64,000 bases of DNA. It comes from Dictyophora rubrovolvata (lineage: Eukaryota > Basidiomycota > Agaricomycetes > Phallales > Phallaceae). The stretch spans positions 1,736,001-1,800,000 of the forward strand of contig CP114118.1 of assembly GCA_029959195.1 (NCBI GenBank), read 5' to 3'. The number at the start of each line of letters is the position of its first letter. Position 1 is the first letter of the stretch. This document shows positions 47,836 to 59,846 of the stretch, in pieces. The position numbers and the translations under genes were made by a program. A model generated the notes under the pieces. It saw only the letters and a program-made list of their open reading frames with translations, was not told the DNA's origin and did not search any database.

Positions 47836-50218
47836 GTGTGAGTCTGAGGTAGATGTAGTGCGTCACGCGTCACACGAACAAACCCACGCTTGCCAATCTC
47901 CAGTTTTATGAAAGTTACTCAATCTGGCTGAGTTCTTGTACGATGTATAACTCCCCATCGCATCGACTGGGGCAGAATTTGGACTCTACTCAACTTCAAT
48001 TGCCAAAAAGACAAGGGGTGCCTAGAAATTGCAAACGATGTTTTTTTAAAGCTCGGAACGCTCAAGAACTGTGCTAACATAACTTAGAATTCACGTTGAC
48101 TCGTTAAGCAAATGGAAGATGACGAAAGGCTAAATGAAGAGTCGGAAGGGAAATGTAGGAAAGGGCAATTCAATTGGCAATGATCCGTAGCCCAAATGAT
48201 CACTTAAGTTTTACTCCTTCAGCCTGTCTATTGCCAGTAAACCCGACGTAATTTCAAGTTCATTGCCTAGACTATGTATCAATCAGAAAACCAGGCGATG
48301 CGTGTAACGATACATAGGTACCTCGGCTCATGCCAGTCAGTGATTATCATCGGCATATGACAGAGGTTAATGTTAATGCTGTGCCATTAGATTAAAACCC
48401 GCCTGGGGCCACCTACCCACGAACGAAACAAATGCTACGGAGCGTATGGGAAGATAACTGGAAACATGGGATTTCATGATTAACAGACAGCGACGGTTAA
48501 TCGGAGCCTCCTTTTAGCCGTGGCCAACGATAGATCCAAAGTTGATGATTTCAAAGCCTGTACTGTATGGCAAAGACACATATGTTTTGATTTTGGATCT
48601 GAAATGAACGTGTGTTTTGAGTTGCATTAGCAAGGTGTCATCTCACATGGTCATAAACGGGTTAGTGGACGCTATTGCGTGTAGCTGAGAGCCAACAGAC
48701 ATTATGGTGCCAACTTGACTCGGAATATTTTCAAAGGTGCCAATGCAGTTCGACAAAAGGTGTCGAGCCGGATTACTAGTTACTAATTACTGTTACTGTT
48801 ACTTAACTTACTAGCATCAGCACTGTAATATAAAGCATCATCAAATCTGTTCATTCCTCTGACATGCTAGAAGCTACCGCAGGTGCCTCAGAAATAACAT
48901 GGAACCGACTGACAAGGTATCTTATTTGTTCGAGGATCCAAGAATAAAATTGCAATCAATACTCATTCAATCAGCCATCATGGTGTGATCCTGAGGTGGC
49001 TAGGAAAAGTACCGGAACGCTCATAGCCTCATACTGATCTCGAAGAACTCAGTATTTGAAAGGAGGAAACTAAAAATTCAACTTTGGGTGGAATCAACGC
49101 CCGTATCAGCACCTAAATGGGGCAAAAGCCCCATGGAAAAGAATATTTAGCCCCAGGAGTATTTCCTATACGATGACTCGAATTCGAACAAAAAGCATGC
49201 TGGGCGGGGGTCTACCAATTCAGTGCAAATTCAATTACTTGCATACATGCACCTTTCATGCATGCTTCGCCATGGCAAAACAATGAGAAAACAGCAAGGA
49301 AATACAAATACAACAAATACATCACCGCCAGCGCATGGGGGGCACTAATGGTTTCGTTAACCGGTGAAGATCCCGATACTAATTAGGAAATGAAACACGT
49401 GCCTTTGAAGGGAGTCACAGCCTGATAGGGCTTCTTTTGCCAGACACACCGGCGTGCGGTGTCTTCGAGTGCTCTTTTTTTTTTCTTGGGCGGGGTCAAT
49501 AAGGAGGTATCGGGATGTTATGATATGATGTCGTGTCAAAACGAGATCAGCCAGCCTTTCTCACTCGAGTTCGAGCCAAGGCGCAGAAGTGCGCGCACAG
49601 TACAAATGTGACGCGCGCGGGCGCGGGTGCGTGTGACGTACTACTACTACCGTATTGTACGTCAATTCACACACAGTTTTACAACAAAGTTTTATTTACA
49701 CGACGCCACCCAAAAGGAACAAAATAATAACAAAAAAAAAACGTTTTTCCATGGCTTTTCTTTGCCGAAAATCACGCTTGTAATCATATGCGCGCGCGCG
49801 CGCCAATCATGATGCTATGTAGTGGGGAAAAAAATTTTATATCCCGAATCCAAATTCCCTGCCGGGCTTCTTCGATAAACAATTTCTGATATTCTTTGAG
49901 AAGCACAACGACATCGATGATATGGGCGCTGTTCTCTGCTGTTCTGTTCTCAAGCTTGAGAATATTGAGCGCCGACCGATAACCCACCCAAATGATACTC
50001 CCATTCGATGTCAACAGATCTCCAGCGATAAGAACGCACATGGACCACATAATCTTCTACCCTCGATTATATGTACATCTATGTAATTATTCACAGAATG
50101 ATTCTGCTACAACAAGAGGGTTTGTCATTAAAAGTTTAATTGTGGAGTTGACAATTCCGAAATTTTCCAAAATTTCTCAGAATGCCTCGTTGCAGCGCCC
50201 TGGCCTCGCTAAGATTTT
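47836..50218. other. Gene desert 2
   Basis: No gene is supported across about 2.4 kb. It has a GC-alternating stretch at 49611-49636 and a run of alternating CG at 49790-49802, a motif prone to Z-DNA. Short tandem variants of gttact occur near 48778-48815. The GNAT promoter should lie at the left end. Confidence 0.5.
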
Positions 50219-52474
50219 TTACACGGTGTGTGTAGGGCTGCCCCTTTGATGCTCTTCCGTGCTGCATGACATAATAAATCGAAAAAGGGCAAGGCAAATC
50301 ACGCCATTGTAAAACGCCACATTGAATTCGTTCTCACGGACACACAAGTGTATATCGTCAATGTTTTTAATTTTTATTGTTATACTTTTTTCTGTAATAC
50401 AACGTTCTTCGTCGTCCTCGACGAAAGTCTGATCGTTAAGATACTTGTTGTCGTACTTTAAGCAACGAGATATTAATAGTCTACTTGAAATAATAAGGGT
50501 AAGAAGACTAGGCGCAAAAAGGAGAAGGTAATGCGAATGATGAAGGGGCAAATGGCAAGGTATATCGTGGTTCACATACAATGCGGGTGCGGTGTGCGTC
50601 AGACGTGAGCAAGGATCGTGTGTTCGCGGCGTAACTGACATAGTTGTAGTGGTCGTCGGTATTGATGCTGTAGTAATAGTGGCAGTGGTGCTGATGGTGG
50701 ATGTAGCAGTGAATGAAAATGCTAGTAGAGTGCCGGCTGAGGATGCTGATATACAATTGAAGATGTAGTAAGGGAGACGCAAGGTGTCGAAAATGATGTC
50801 GAGAAAAATGCAGAGACGACGACGTCGACGGTTGGAAGTCGACAAGACTTTTGAAACAATAGAATAAAAACTATGTGGACGATCTCGATGCCAGTGGGAC
50901 CATTCTTCAATAAAATATGCATACGCCGCTATAAGCAGCGGTATATCGAGTATCTCAACGGCTGCATCACCAGTAGCAGCAGCATTAGCAGCAGCATAAT
51001 AAGTACACGGTTGCGCCGTAGGGGATCCTGCTCCTTGGGAGTCAACATTCGGATGCAAAGTCATTCGGTCGTACGGTCCAGACGTTTGAAACGAAGCCAT
51101 ATATTTCGATCTTGCCGAGTTGAAGATAATAACGCTTGCGCTGGTTGTACAATTGCGGGTGGTTGTGGTTGGAATGAGAAATGCGAGACAGAAAAAAGAA
51201 AAATACGAGACGCGGGAAAATAAAACGGAAGAAATGAAAACCAGATACAAAAAATCAAAATAGGTTGACAGCGAGACAATAAGAACACAGTCCCATAGGT
51301 ATGGGTAAATCCCTAAGCAGCGAGAATGACAAGAACGACAACACGAAAGGAAATCAGAAACCCGTGACGGATTACAAGTGAAAAGTGAAGTTGGAGGCCC
51401 TAGTCCATGCATCGATCCCGAGAAAGAAATGATATTAACTACCAGACTGTCCTGGACGGGAAAGCAAAACTTTGATCTCGTCCCATTTTGGATTTGGGGG
51501 GCATAGATGCAGCACTGCTCATCGACAATACCGAATGACTGCGAGCCGTGGGGCCATTTTCCTGAATAAAATCGGCGACCGGACCATGGGTCGACGAAAG
51601 CATACCGCCCATCGATACAATGGTTGCGTCGTCTGGATCTTCGTCGTCTGATTGTGGAGTTAAACAGGTAGTTGATGAAGCAGGTGACGGCGAATCTCCA
51701 GCGTTCAAGGCTGGAACGGCAGAGGTGTCCACTGAAGGACGCCTCACGATCATTCCCTTTGACGCTGAATGTTGGAGATGCGGATGGAGATGTCGAGGGT
51801 GATGCGGGTGATGATGATGGTGATGTGGGTGATGCGGTTTCACGTGAGATTGTGTTATTACGGCTCCTTGTCGGTGGGGTGAGGCTGGAGGAGTTATTGG
51901 TCCATGCTCGCCTACCTGCGACGGTACTGCGACTGACGCTTGAGCTTGTGACGACGACGGAGGCTGGGAATCGTTGGTGAACGACATGCCTTCTTCCGCC
52001 TGTTCGATCTGAGCGGGTTGCGAGGGGATAATTGGAGTCATAACTGGTGGGTGCACGAATGGAGGACAAGCGCCGTGAGGACCATAATCCTTGCGCACTT
52101 TTGCCTCGAAATCGCGGAGTTCCTTCGGGTCGACATTGAGTTGCCATTCGAGATAGCCGCACATCTCTCTCTCCATCTGGTTTATTTCCCTTAGGGAAAA
52201 CATTCCCTGACCGACGATTGTCCAGCTCTTGTTTGAGTAAGTGTCGTCGCAAACAACCTTGCTGGCGATCATGAAAGCCGAGATGAAAAGGCGGTGGCCG
52301 GAGGAGCCTCTGGCCGCCGGGAAGCGGGACTTGAGTCGGGAGAGAAGGAAGAGGGCGGTGAAAGTGACGGAGGGGTGTAGGCGAGTTCGATGTAGCGCAT
52401 ACGCAACGAAATTGGCCAGGAGCGGGGTTGGAGACTGGGGAGTAGTAGTAGACGGAGGAGGACGATCGGGACAT
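50219..52474 (-). other. 751-codon open frame overlapping and extending beyond the cyclin gene
   Basis: A second minus-strand frame starts with an ATG (MSRSSSSVYYYSPVSNPAPG) inside the cyclin and stays open for 751 codons. The first roughly 1,035 nt overlap the cyclin in another frame; the last roughly 1,220 nt lie beyond the cyclin stop. The translation is low complexity (Ser, Thr, Arg rich, then Ile/Ser/Thr rich) without a recognisable domain. Coding in the cyclin frame is certain; this frame is most likely kept open by pyrimidine-rich composition, which makes stop codons rare. It is listed because its length is exceptional and its second half has no other explanation. Confidence 0.2.
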
Positions 52475-52699
52475 GAAAATAGCGCTCGAATGAACCGTTG
52501 ACTGAGATTGGCGGTTTCGCCGTGACCATAAAATGGGTCAGGAACTGACGTAGGTTGCTGTTTTGGTAATAAATAAATCGCCCGGTGGGATAAGTAAGTG
52601 AGAGATGTAACGTACGACAACACTAGATTGGTTGTAGCTTGAGGGACGTACGGCCTTCGACGGTTGACGTGGAGGAGGATACGGTCCAGCTACGGACAT
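51439..52699 (-). CDS. PHO85-type cyclin (PCL family)
   Basis: Regulatory subunit for a Pho85-like cyclin-dependent kinase. The cyclin box is clear: NLSQRFIRALFSC, LLANFVAYALHRTRLHPSVT, FTALFLLSRLKSRFP, GSSGHRLFISAFMIASKVVC, DDTYSNKSWTIVGQGMFSLR, EINQMEREMCGYLEWQLNVD. The raw frame reaches back past a non-ATG codon at 52623, so a 5' exon is needed. ATG at 52699 (MSVAGPYPPPRQPSKAVRPS) joined through a gtacgt..acag intron of about 60 nt (near 52557-52615) to QPTSVPDPFYGHGETA gives a full N-terminus. The C-terminus is disordered, with a His/Pro tract (HHPHHHHHHPHHPRHLHPHL) and an acidic patch (SDDEDPDD), and ends SRTVW at 51439. It is probably regulated at the promoter described next. Confidence 0.88.
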
Positions 52700-52844
52700 A
52701 GTCGTGGGGCTGCAAGTACGGCGGAGGCGGTATGATATTCCGAAACCTAGTTATACGCCACAATATTGCTAGTGTGGGTTTCCTTTGTTGATGGCGGTGG
52801 TTACTGTCTTTGTCGTAGACTGTTTTTTTCAGAATATTACAAAG

Positions 52845-52930
52845 ACAGGGGGGAACAGGAAAGAGAGGGAGTAGAGAAGAGAAAGAGAAAGAGAAAGCGG
52901 GAAGGGGAAAAGGTAGGCGGGAGGGTGAAG
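52845..52930 (-). promoter_or_regulatory. Pyrimidine-rich (minus strand) block upstream of the cyclin
   Basis: Some 85 bases that are almost all A and G on the plus strand, so C and T on the coding strand, about 150-230 bp before the proposed ATG. It resembles the CT promoter block upstream of the 32393 gene and includes several gaaaga repeats. Confidence 0.45.
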
Positions 52931-53370
52931 GCTGTATTGACTTGAGAACAAGTCTCTACGGTTGGTGGGCCCTCGAAAGTGGTGGTTTGCGGATTTGCTA
53001 CTCATAATCCCTGCTCTATTATACCTTGGCAGATATATATTTTATTATTTATTTTAAGAAAAATTGAATATCGACCAGAGAATTACATAATACAATAGGG
53101 CTGAACCTCAACCAACGTGTCCAACACTGCGAGCACGGAGAAACAAGGCGATGCCCACAAATATGGCTGTTAAAATTCCTCTGATTATTCACCCGAATGT
53201 CTTGTACAATCTTGTCTTTGTGGTGGATTCTTGAATAATTTTTTCTTACACCAACCACCTTTTCACCCTAATTACATAAGCAAATATTATTGCGGGGGGA
53301 TCACTTCGACACTGACCCGAATATTAATACATAATCGATGAAATACCATAATATCATTTTTTTCATGTTC
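52931..53370. other. Intergenic region cyclin / small hypothetical gene
   Basis: AT-rich, nothing coding recognised. It should hold the distal cyclin promoter and the 3' end of the minus-strand gene that follows. Confidence 0.4.
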
Positions 53371-53899
53371 TCAGGAAGAAGAGTGAACGCCACCTTTCGG
53401 ATTATTACTCTTATTTCTTCGTGGACCTCCCCATGTTAATAGCAAAGACATGTCCATCATCGATGCCGAGACCTTTGTGGCTGTTGAACAACATTTAGTC
53501 AGGTCTTGCTCTCCGTCTCCGGTCTTATGTTCCATAAAGTATAGCCTTAAACCGGTCATCTGATTTACTTCTCCTTCAAAAGTCGTATTCTTTTTCAAAG
53601 GCACTTGGATATGGGCGCTCTGATTGAGAGCTACAGGTGACTATGACATTTGATATTTTTCTCCTATCCTAAAATTTTTCATTTATTACCTATACCTGTA
53701 CATGTATGTAGCTGCTCTGTCCTTCGGCCTTCGTTATCCGTCTTGGGGTTAATCGACAATCTTCACGTGTCTTTCCACTCGCAATGACTTTGGACAAACG
53801 GAACCAGTCCTTTTCCCCGGTCCGAGGGATTTTTGAAAAAAAAAAAAAAAAAGCAATCAAAGAATTTCCATCGTCCACAACTATGCCATGGCACAACAA
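53371..53899 (-). CDS. Small hypothetical gene, 5' end unresolved
   Basis: Two exons join well: the exon from 53899 or later to 53696 ends ITKAEGQSSYIHVQ, a 55 nt gtatag..atag intron (53641-53695) follows, and the second exon reads SPVALNQSAHIQVPLKKNTT, FEGEVNQMTGLRLYFMEHKT to the stop at 53371. The intron has the normal size for this genome and the spliced product is of mixed, globular composition, which speaks for a real gene. The start is not found: a 17-base poly-T tract on the coding strand (near 53835-53852) may be part of a further intron, with an acceptor just before DWFRLSKVIASG. No family recognised. Confidence 0.4.
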
Positions 53900-56800
53900 G
53901 CCTTAAGATCTGTTCTCCATGGATTTTTTGAACGCTGAAGAGGTTCCGAGTGCATGCCGTTTCATCGTGGCGCAAGCATAACGCCGCTGTTGTGACCTTG
54001 TGACCACGTTGAATACTGCACTCTCAACCTCACCAAAGTCAGTCGTCCAAAATAACCTTTATCCATTATGATTTCAAGCCCTCTGGTTATCTTGTGATGT
54101 CTGGGTTAATTTATGGTGGCCCCACGCAGGGCGTCTCTATTGAAGCCCAGAACCTTTCGTGAAATCACAACATTGTCAATAAATTTCGGCGATCCCTCCA
54201 TTACTCAAATCCTATCTCGCGTCCGAAATTGTTGTACATTTCTACCCTTAAAACAGTACATGGACACGCAGATCATTCTCGTACTGCTTCATAGGATCCA
54301 TCCATACTATCTCCTGGAAACACTATGTTATTTTATAACAGGCAAGTCATTATTGTTCAATGGTACTGAAGGTAATGGCAAAGAAATTGGCATCATGACA
54401 TATGCACGCCATGTGTTATGAAGTCTGCTGGCCATCCTTGTACATGTTGCTACCGTCCTAGATGCTGTTTGAGAGCGATTTTCCCCCTTTAGTAGAGCAC
54501 ATATCCCCCTTTGATAATCGCCATCCAATCCGTGTTCGTAGATTTATCTATGTGCCACCGTTTTGTTTATTATTTAACATCATCAATGTGGCGTTATATA
54601 GCAACTCGACGAAGAAAGAATTTAGAAGACAGCTAACATCAATTACCTGCCAGCAACGGCAGGGTGCGCGCGTTTTTACTAAATAAAGATAAGCATGTAT
54701 TACCTTCGATCATTCCAATTTTATTGTGCTAGACAGCTTTTTAATTTCAAGAATTTCTCTCACTCCCTCGTTCAAGATCACAGTCAGTCTCTCACTGTGA
54801 AAACCATGCCCCAAGCCTTCTCGGATTAACGCACTGCTCTCGGGATGGGCTTGTAGTATTATGATGCATGCTGACTGAAAACACATCGTTTCCGATCCTC
54901 TCACCTTGAACTTTTCTTACAATCCGCTTGGTATTGCATTTTTTAGTCACAGACATGTCTCGACTCGATCATTATATTGCTATAGATTATAATAATCCAA
55001 GTCCACTTTGGAATGCCCCATTCTTTTGGCTGGAATTTTACGCCGCGCAGTTGCAGCCATGCCATCCATGGCCGAGCCTAGCTGAGCCTCCCGCATCATG
55101 CATCATGCATCATGTAGCATAATACAGTAACCTGAGCACGTATCTCGCGTAGAATACTAATAGTTAGTCCAATACAATATATCCCAATGAGACTCATGCT
55201 CGAATTGCAACTTACTAAATACCTTTTACAATTTGAAGTTGCCAGTGAGGCTACTACTTATTAGTGACCGCGACTTGCCAGTGATTCAACCCAATTTGGA
55301 ACAATCAAACAATGCGCGGCATGTAAACACCAGACGTACTCACACAGGGGAGCTATTAGTATATATATATTTGGACAAGAAGACTTCGATCGTAGGGTCG
55401 GGAAAGGTCAAAACCTCGTGGCGTCTGCCGGTAGTAAAGTATTGAAGAAAGGGTTGCCATATAGTTTCTTTGACCATACTGGTACTCCATACCCTCCTCC
55501 TGACAATCAGGGACGATGAAAGACAGAGAAAATTAAATGTTTGTACCATACGTACATAATCTTTAGTGCATCTGAGCTCCACCGCCAAGGTCCACAAGAG
55601 ATAGCCGTACATGTACATCGTGTGCTCTGTTTCCTATATGCCTATATGTCCACGATCTAAAACAGTCCTGGATAACCGACTAGTCTTCAGGCCCGAGGAC
55701 CATGTATCCGCCCAAACTTGGAATTTCCCGATTAGTGCGTTTGGGTGGCGGGGGCCAATGAGAAAGGTGCCGTAAATCCAGACTGTAACAACCACCCACT
55801 AATGGCATATTTTTAATTAGTATACTTGCTTAATATGTGGTACACTTGGTGAGTGTTGCGGTTTGGGCTCCTTTTTTTGGAAAGGCGAGGCTCAGAGCAC
55901 ATGCTACATGATGGCGAATATCGTACTGACGACGTTAGCAGTCCGGAACTTGATTACAGTGCATCGAATAAGTCCTTTCAATTACTGTCATCCCCGTAAT
56001 CATGTGAATGATGCGAGGCGGGGACGAGGCGGGACGGTGGGCCGTTTCGGGGCCGTTAACGTCGGGAACATACGTCGGGACTCGGTCATCCTACTACATA
56101 CGCTAGTACCGCCCGGCCGGCATCGGTACTTTGCCCCCACACTGGTATGCATATCTTCATCTCTCTTTTGTCTTATCTTTTATCCAGCGCGCTCCCGGAA
56201 ATACTTAGTTGCACACATTGTAACCCAAAGGCCGACCTAGAACGCCAAACTTCGTGTCATTTATCGTAATTTGGAAGTCTCGGCGCATCATTTACTACAT
56301 GCATTCAAACTCCACTCTCGCGAACATTAGTCTCTTTGATGTTGAAGCCAAGTTGTTGTTGAGACATCACCGCCCATCTTCAAGGGCGCTCGCGCCCTTC
56401 TGAAATGTGGGCACTCCAACCTATGATGTTGTCGAAAGCTATTATTCCGTGTCGGCTCGGGTCAAGATCTTTCCGCCTGACAAGTTGACCATTGTGTCAA
56501 GGATCGGTCATTTCGGTTTTTTGGATTGGTTTTGTTGCTTGCCAGAGTCGATACATATTATATGCCGTATAGCATCGTCATTGACAACATGACTTGAGCA
56601 GGCGCCGCAATTTCACATGATTTGCAAAAAAAGCCTCAACATTTTCATCCATTTATGTAGCAATCGGCGCCCTGCGACTCAACTGCGGCGAGGTGACCAC
56701 TGGAGTCTGGCATTAGCCACTGGCAAGTCGGACGCTCAACGGTACAGGTGCAAAACCCGGGTCAAGTTATTTTCCATCTTGTACAACTGATCAATAACTG

Positions 56801-58180
56801 ATCGGATTTAGTCTCACTTTCGGTGCCTATAATGCAGAACCGGACTCGGAGATTACGCTTCTTAATTACGAGAAACCTACCCTCCATAGGGCTGTATCAT
56901 TCTACACGGCAACCCCAGGTTAAGTTAAACTATTCGCCTTCCGAAACCTATCTGAGGTTAATCGAGGCTATTCACGCAGCTATGCCGCTCGATCACGATC
57001 AGAATCAGCTGTAGCCTGTGCAAGCTGCAACGACTCCTGCTGTGTAGTGGGTGAGAAGCTCAGGCTTGAGGGTCGCGAGATAATATGCAGCCTCGACTCA
57101 TTAACGTGCATGCCGACAATCAGGGCAATTCCATATGATAGTGATAAATTTACCCATGATCGCATCGGTCTCGCGGCGATAACATCTAAATTGAACCACA
57201 AACAACTTGGGAGCCCTAAGCCTCGACGATATGTAATACATGCCAATCTTAAACAACAATGCCTAACATACTTGGTTACTGATGTGCGCGTTCGGATCCT
57301 ATGCACTTATTATATGTACATATTATAACCACCAATTTGTCCGAGACCCTACGACGTTTGAAAAGACCACACAGCCTAAGCTGGGGTAGCACATAATACT
57401 TATGTATATTAGATCAACACAGCAACCACAGCCGCTGAAAAACGTCGTAAGGATACCTCCCGTATGTTTGCCTTCATGCACTAGTCATTCTTATTACAAT
57501 ATCATCAGTGATGTCCATCGCCCTAGGTCTCGCAGGACTCGCAGAACAATGATGAATCAATTTGGAGCTAGCGCATCATTCAAGTTGAGCGTCGGAGCTC
57601 GAGTAAAGGACCGGGGAAAAGACTCCATATCGGTATGATCTCGGCTTGATAACAAATAGTAAGCCAGAGCATCTGGTGGAGTCGGAGTACAAGTTCAAGT
57701 TATACTTATCGCTTTCGGATTCTTGATTTACAACGAAACACTTGACATCCGACTCTAGGAGTTTCCGTAAAGTTAATATGTCATATCAGCGCGTATTACG
57801 TGAACAGTTGGAACCGAGACTGATCAATTAACACAGCAGACTATTAAACATAACTTTGCGACGTCGGAGATCGCATGACATGACTTGCGGAAAACAGTGT
57901 AGTAATATTGGAAAGAATGTTCGAGTCATTTAGCTAAGCATCTTGGGAGGACTTATTGTGATGTCCGTGGCCCAACGCAGTTAAAGCGAGCCACAAACCA
58001 AGGTAAGGTGATAGGGTATTAACATTATCAAGAGCAACTACAACTTACTCGCGTGCTTTGAAAGCAGGATATTACTGTAAGTCTAGATTAGAAACGCGGT
58101 GACCACAGGTCTAAAAGTTTAAATTTGAGCCAACGGCATTTCGCCACCAATTCAAGAAGAAATTCTTGTCTAGGAAACTG
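53900..58180. other. Gene desert 3
   Basis: About 4.3 kb with no supportable gene. Minor structures: heptamer tandem atcatgc at 55095-55115, a GC-rich patch near 56011-56125 in otherwise AT-rich sequence, and an 18-base palindrome at 56382-56399. All open frames are short and lack motifs. Confidence 0.5.
56382..56399. repeat. Perfect 8 bp stem palindrome
   Basis: aagggcgc, two bases, then its exact reverse complement gcgccctt. Could form a small hairpin; no function assigned. Confidence 0.4.
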
Positions 58181-59846
58181 CTAGCGAGTCGGAGAAGGCT
58201 GAAGACGCCTTGAAATCGTCTTGTTCCGGAACGCAGCATTAAACTGTAAGAGCGTATTAATGTCTCGAACCCAGTCATCTGACCTGCAATCCGGGACATC
58301 GCGATCGGGTTTGGGTTGAGAACTTGTTTCCAGATTAGCCACTGAAACTCGCCGCAGACAGGGTATAGGGTACGGAGACAGTCGTACTTTAACGCTCTGC
58401 CCCGGAGACAGCATAGTATGACCCATAGAGGGTTCATGACCGTCCATCGAGATCTCAGCCGGTGCCCGAGATGTTGAGCTAACCTTTGTCGATGTTCGAA
58501 ACAAGGGAGAAGGCGGGCGGAGACAGGGTGTTAGGTTATAGGAATGTCCCAAGGTCACAATCGATTGGACTGACGAAGCAAGAACAAACATACCTTAATT
58601 GTCACCTCGCTCGTATCAGGTAATACGACAGGCCTGAATGACAAGCTTCTTGGGCAAATAGGTGTCAAAAGAAGTGCTTTTGCCAAAGGGTGAATAATGG
58701 GTCCCCCCGCCGATAAAGAATAGGCCGTTGATCCAGTTGGGGTTGACACAATTAACCCATCTGCCTAAGATTACATTCGGGATAAGGAAACGAAAAAAAA
58801 GGGCACGATACTCACAAAGGTTTCCGTCAAGTGGACGCCATCTACGAGCACATCTACCATACTAAGATGGGGACTTCTTCCCCGATGCAGAACTACTTCG
58901 TTCATCACTTGCAAGCCTAGTACGCAAAGGGGATCAGTTAAGCTTATTCAATACTATCAAGAAGTTGACAAGATCTAAGCGAACCAGCCGAAGTGGAGTC
59001 CCCGATCTTACGGTCATCCGGGTCATGGAATGTGCACGATAAGCGCATCCTTTCCAATATGGACAGTCTCTGTTCAAAGGTATCGCGTACAACTACTTGG
59101 AAATCGTGTATGTCTGCCCAACAATCCAGTTAATAATCGATTTCATAAAGTGATATCGATGAAAGTTATGTAGAGAATGGGATAGTGTTGTAAAAGGACG
59201 CCCATAAGAAAGGGCACGAAATGCAATCATGAACCGGATTCGTGGCAGGAGAGGGTATTGGGCATAAAAGCGTGTCAAAATAAGGAAAGAAGTTTTTCTT
59301 ACCGAAAGGCAACAAGAAACCGAGAGTGCCCATAGAAAAACTGAGTACAGGCGGAACTGGACCGGTTCTGAATAAACTCGCCGCGCGTAGAATAGTGCCG
59401 TCACCACCCAAGGTAATGACCAAATCGACCGGTGCATGGCTGCTGTCGCATGACCAAGGACTAATAGCATCTCTGAGAAGATCCGGACTTGGAAAGATCG
59501 AATGGAAATCGTCAAATGGCGTGGATTCACTTTCGTACAGCAAATGCGTGGCGGGATATGTTTTCTTCAAATATCTGGATTTAGTAGCGGAGATCGTAGA
59601 CCCGAGGATAGGATATAATGAATAATAGACTTTACTTTACAACGGATAGCATGGCGGTAGCCACTGTTTTATCATTTTGTTTCTTGACGAACAATACGGA
59701 GCGCGGTTTGGATCTGAAGGCTAGAGTTTGAGTAGAACGTTTTCGCAATAGTTTTGATGATCGACATACATTGCTTTCGAATACGATCTGCCTATGACAG
59801 CGTTGCTTCGTAACCCAAACATATGGCGACGAGGAATTTTATGCAT
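58181..59846 (-). CDS. POS5: NAD(H) kinase, probably mitochondrial (POS5-like)
   Basis: ATP-NAD kinase that makes NADP(H). The start at 59846 gives [20 protein letters not shown], rich in Arg and free of acidic residues, as in mitochondrial presequences; an intron from gtatgt to ttcag then yields [21 protein letters not shown] second intron joins LSVVK to [18 protein letters not shown]. Kinase motifs follow: [35 protein letters not shown], and the NAD-binding [20 protein letters not shown], then [20 protein letters not shown]. The C-terminal exon has DGHEPSMGH and [18 protein letters not shown] and ends QPSPTR at 58181. All catalytic motifs are present. Yeast Pos5 prefers NADH; that preference cannot be read from sequence. 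Confidence 0.9.

Noticed and set aside
56823-57306. Overlapping frames with several cysteines (CASCNDSCC) that hinted at a zinc cluster.
   Set aside because: The spacing does not fit a Zn2Cys6 or other known zinc motif, and no intact frame continues.
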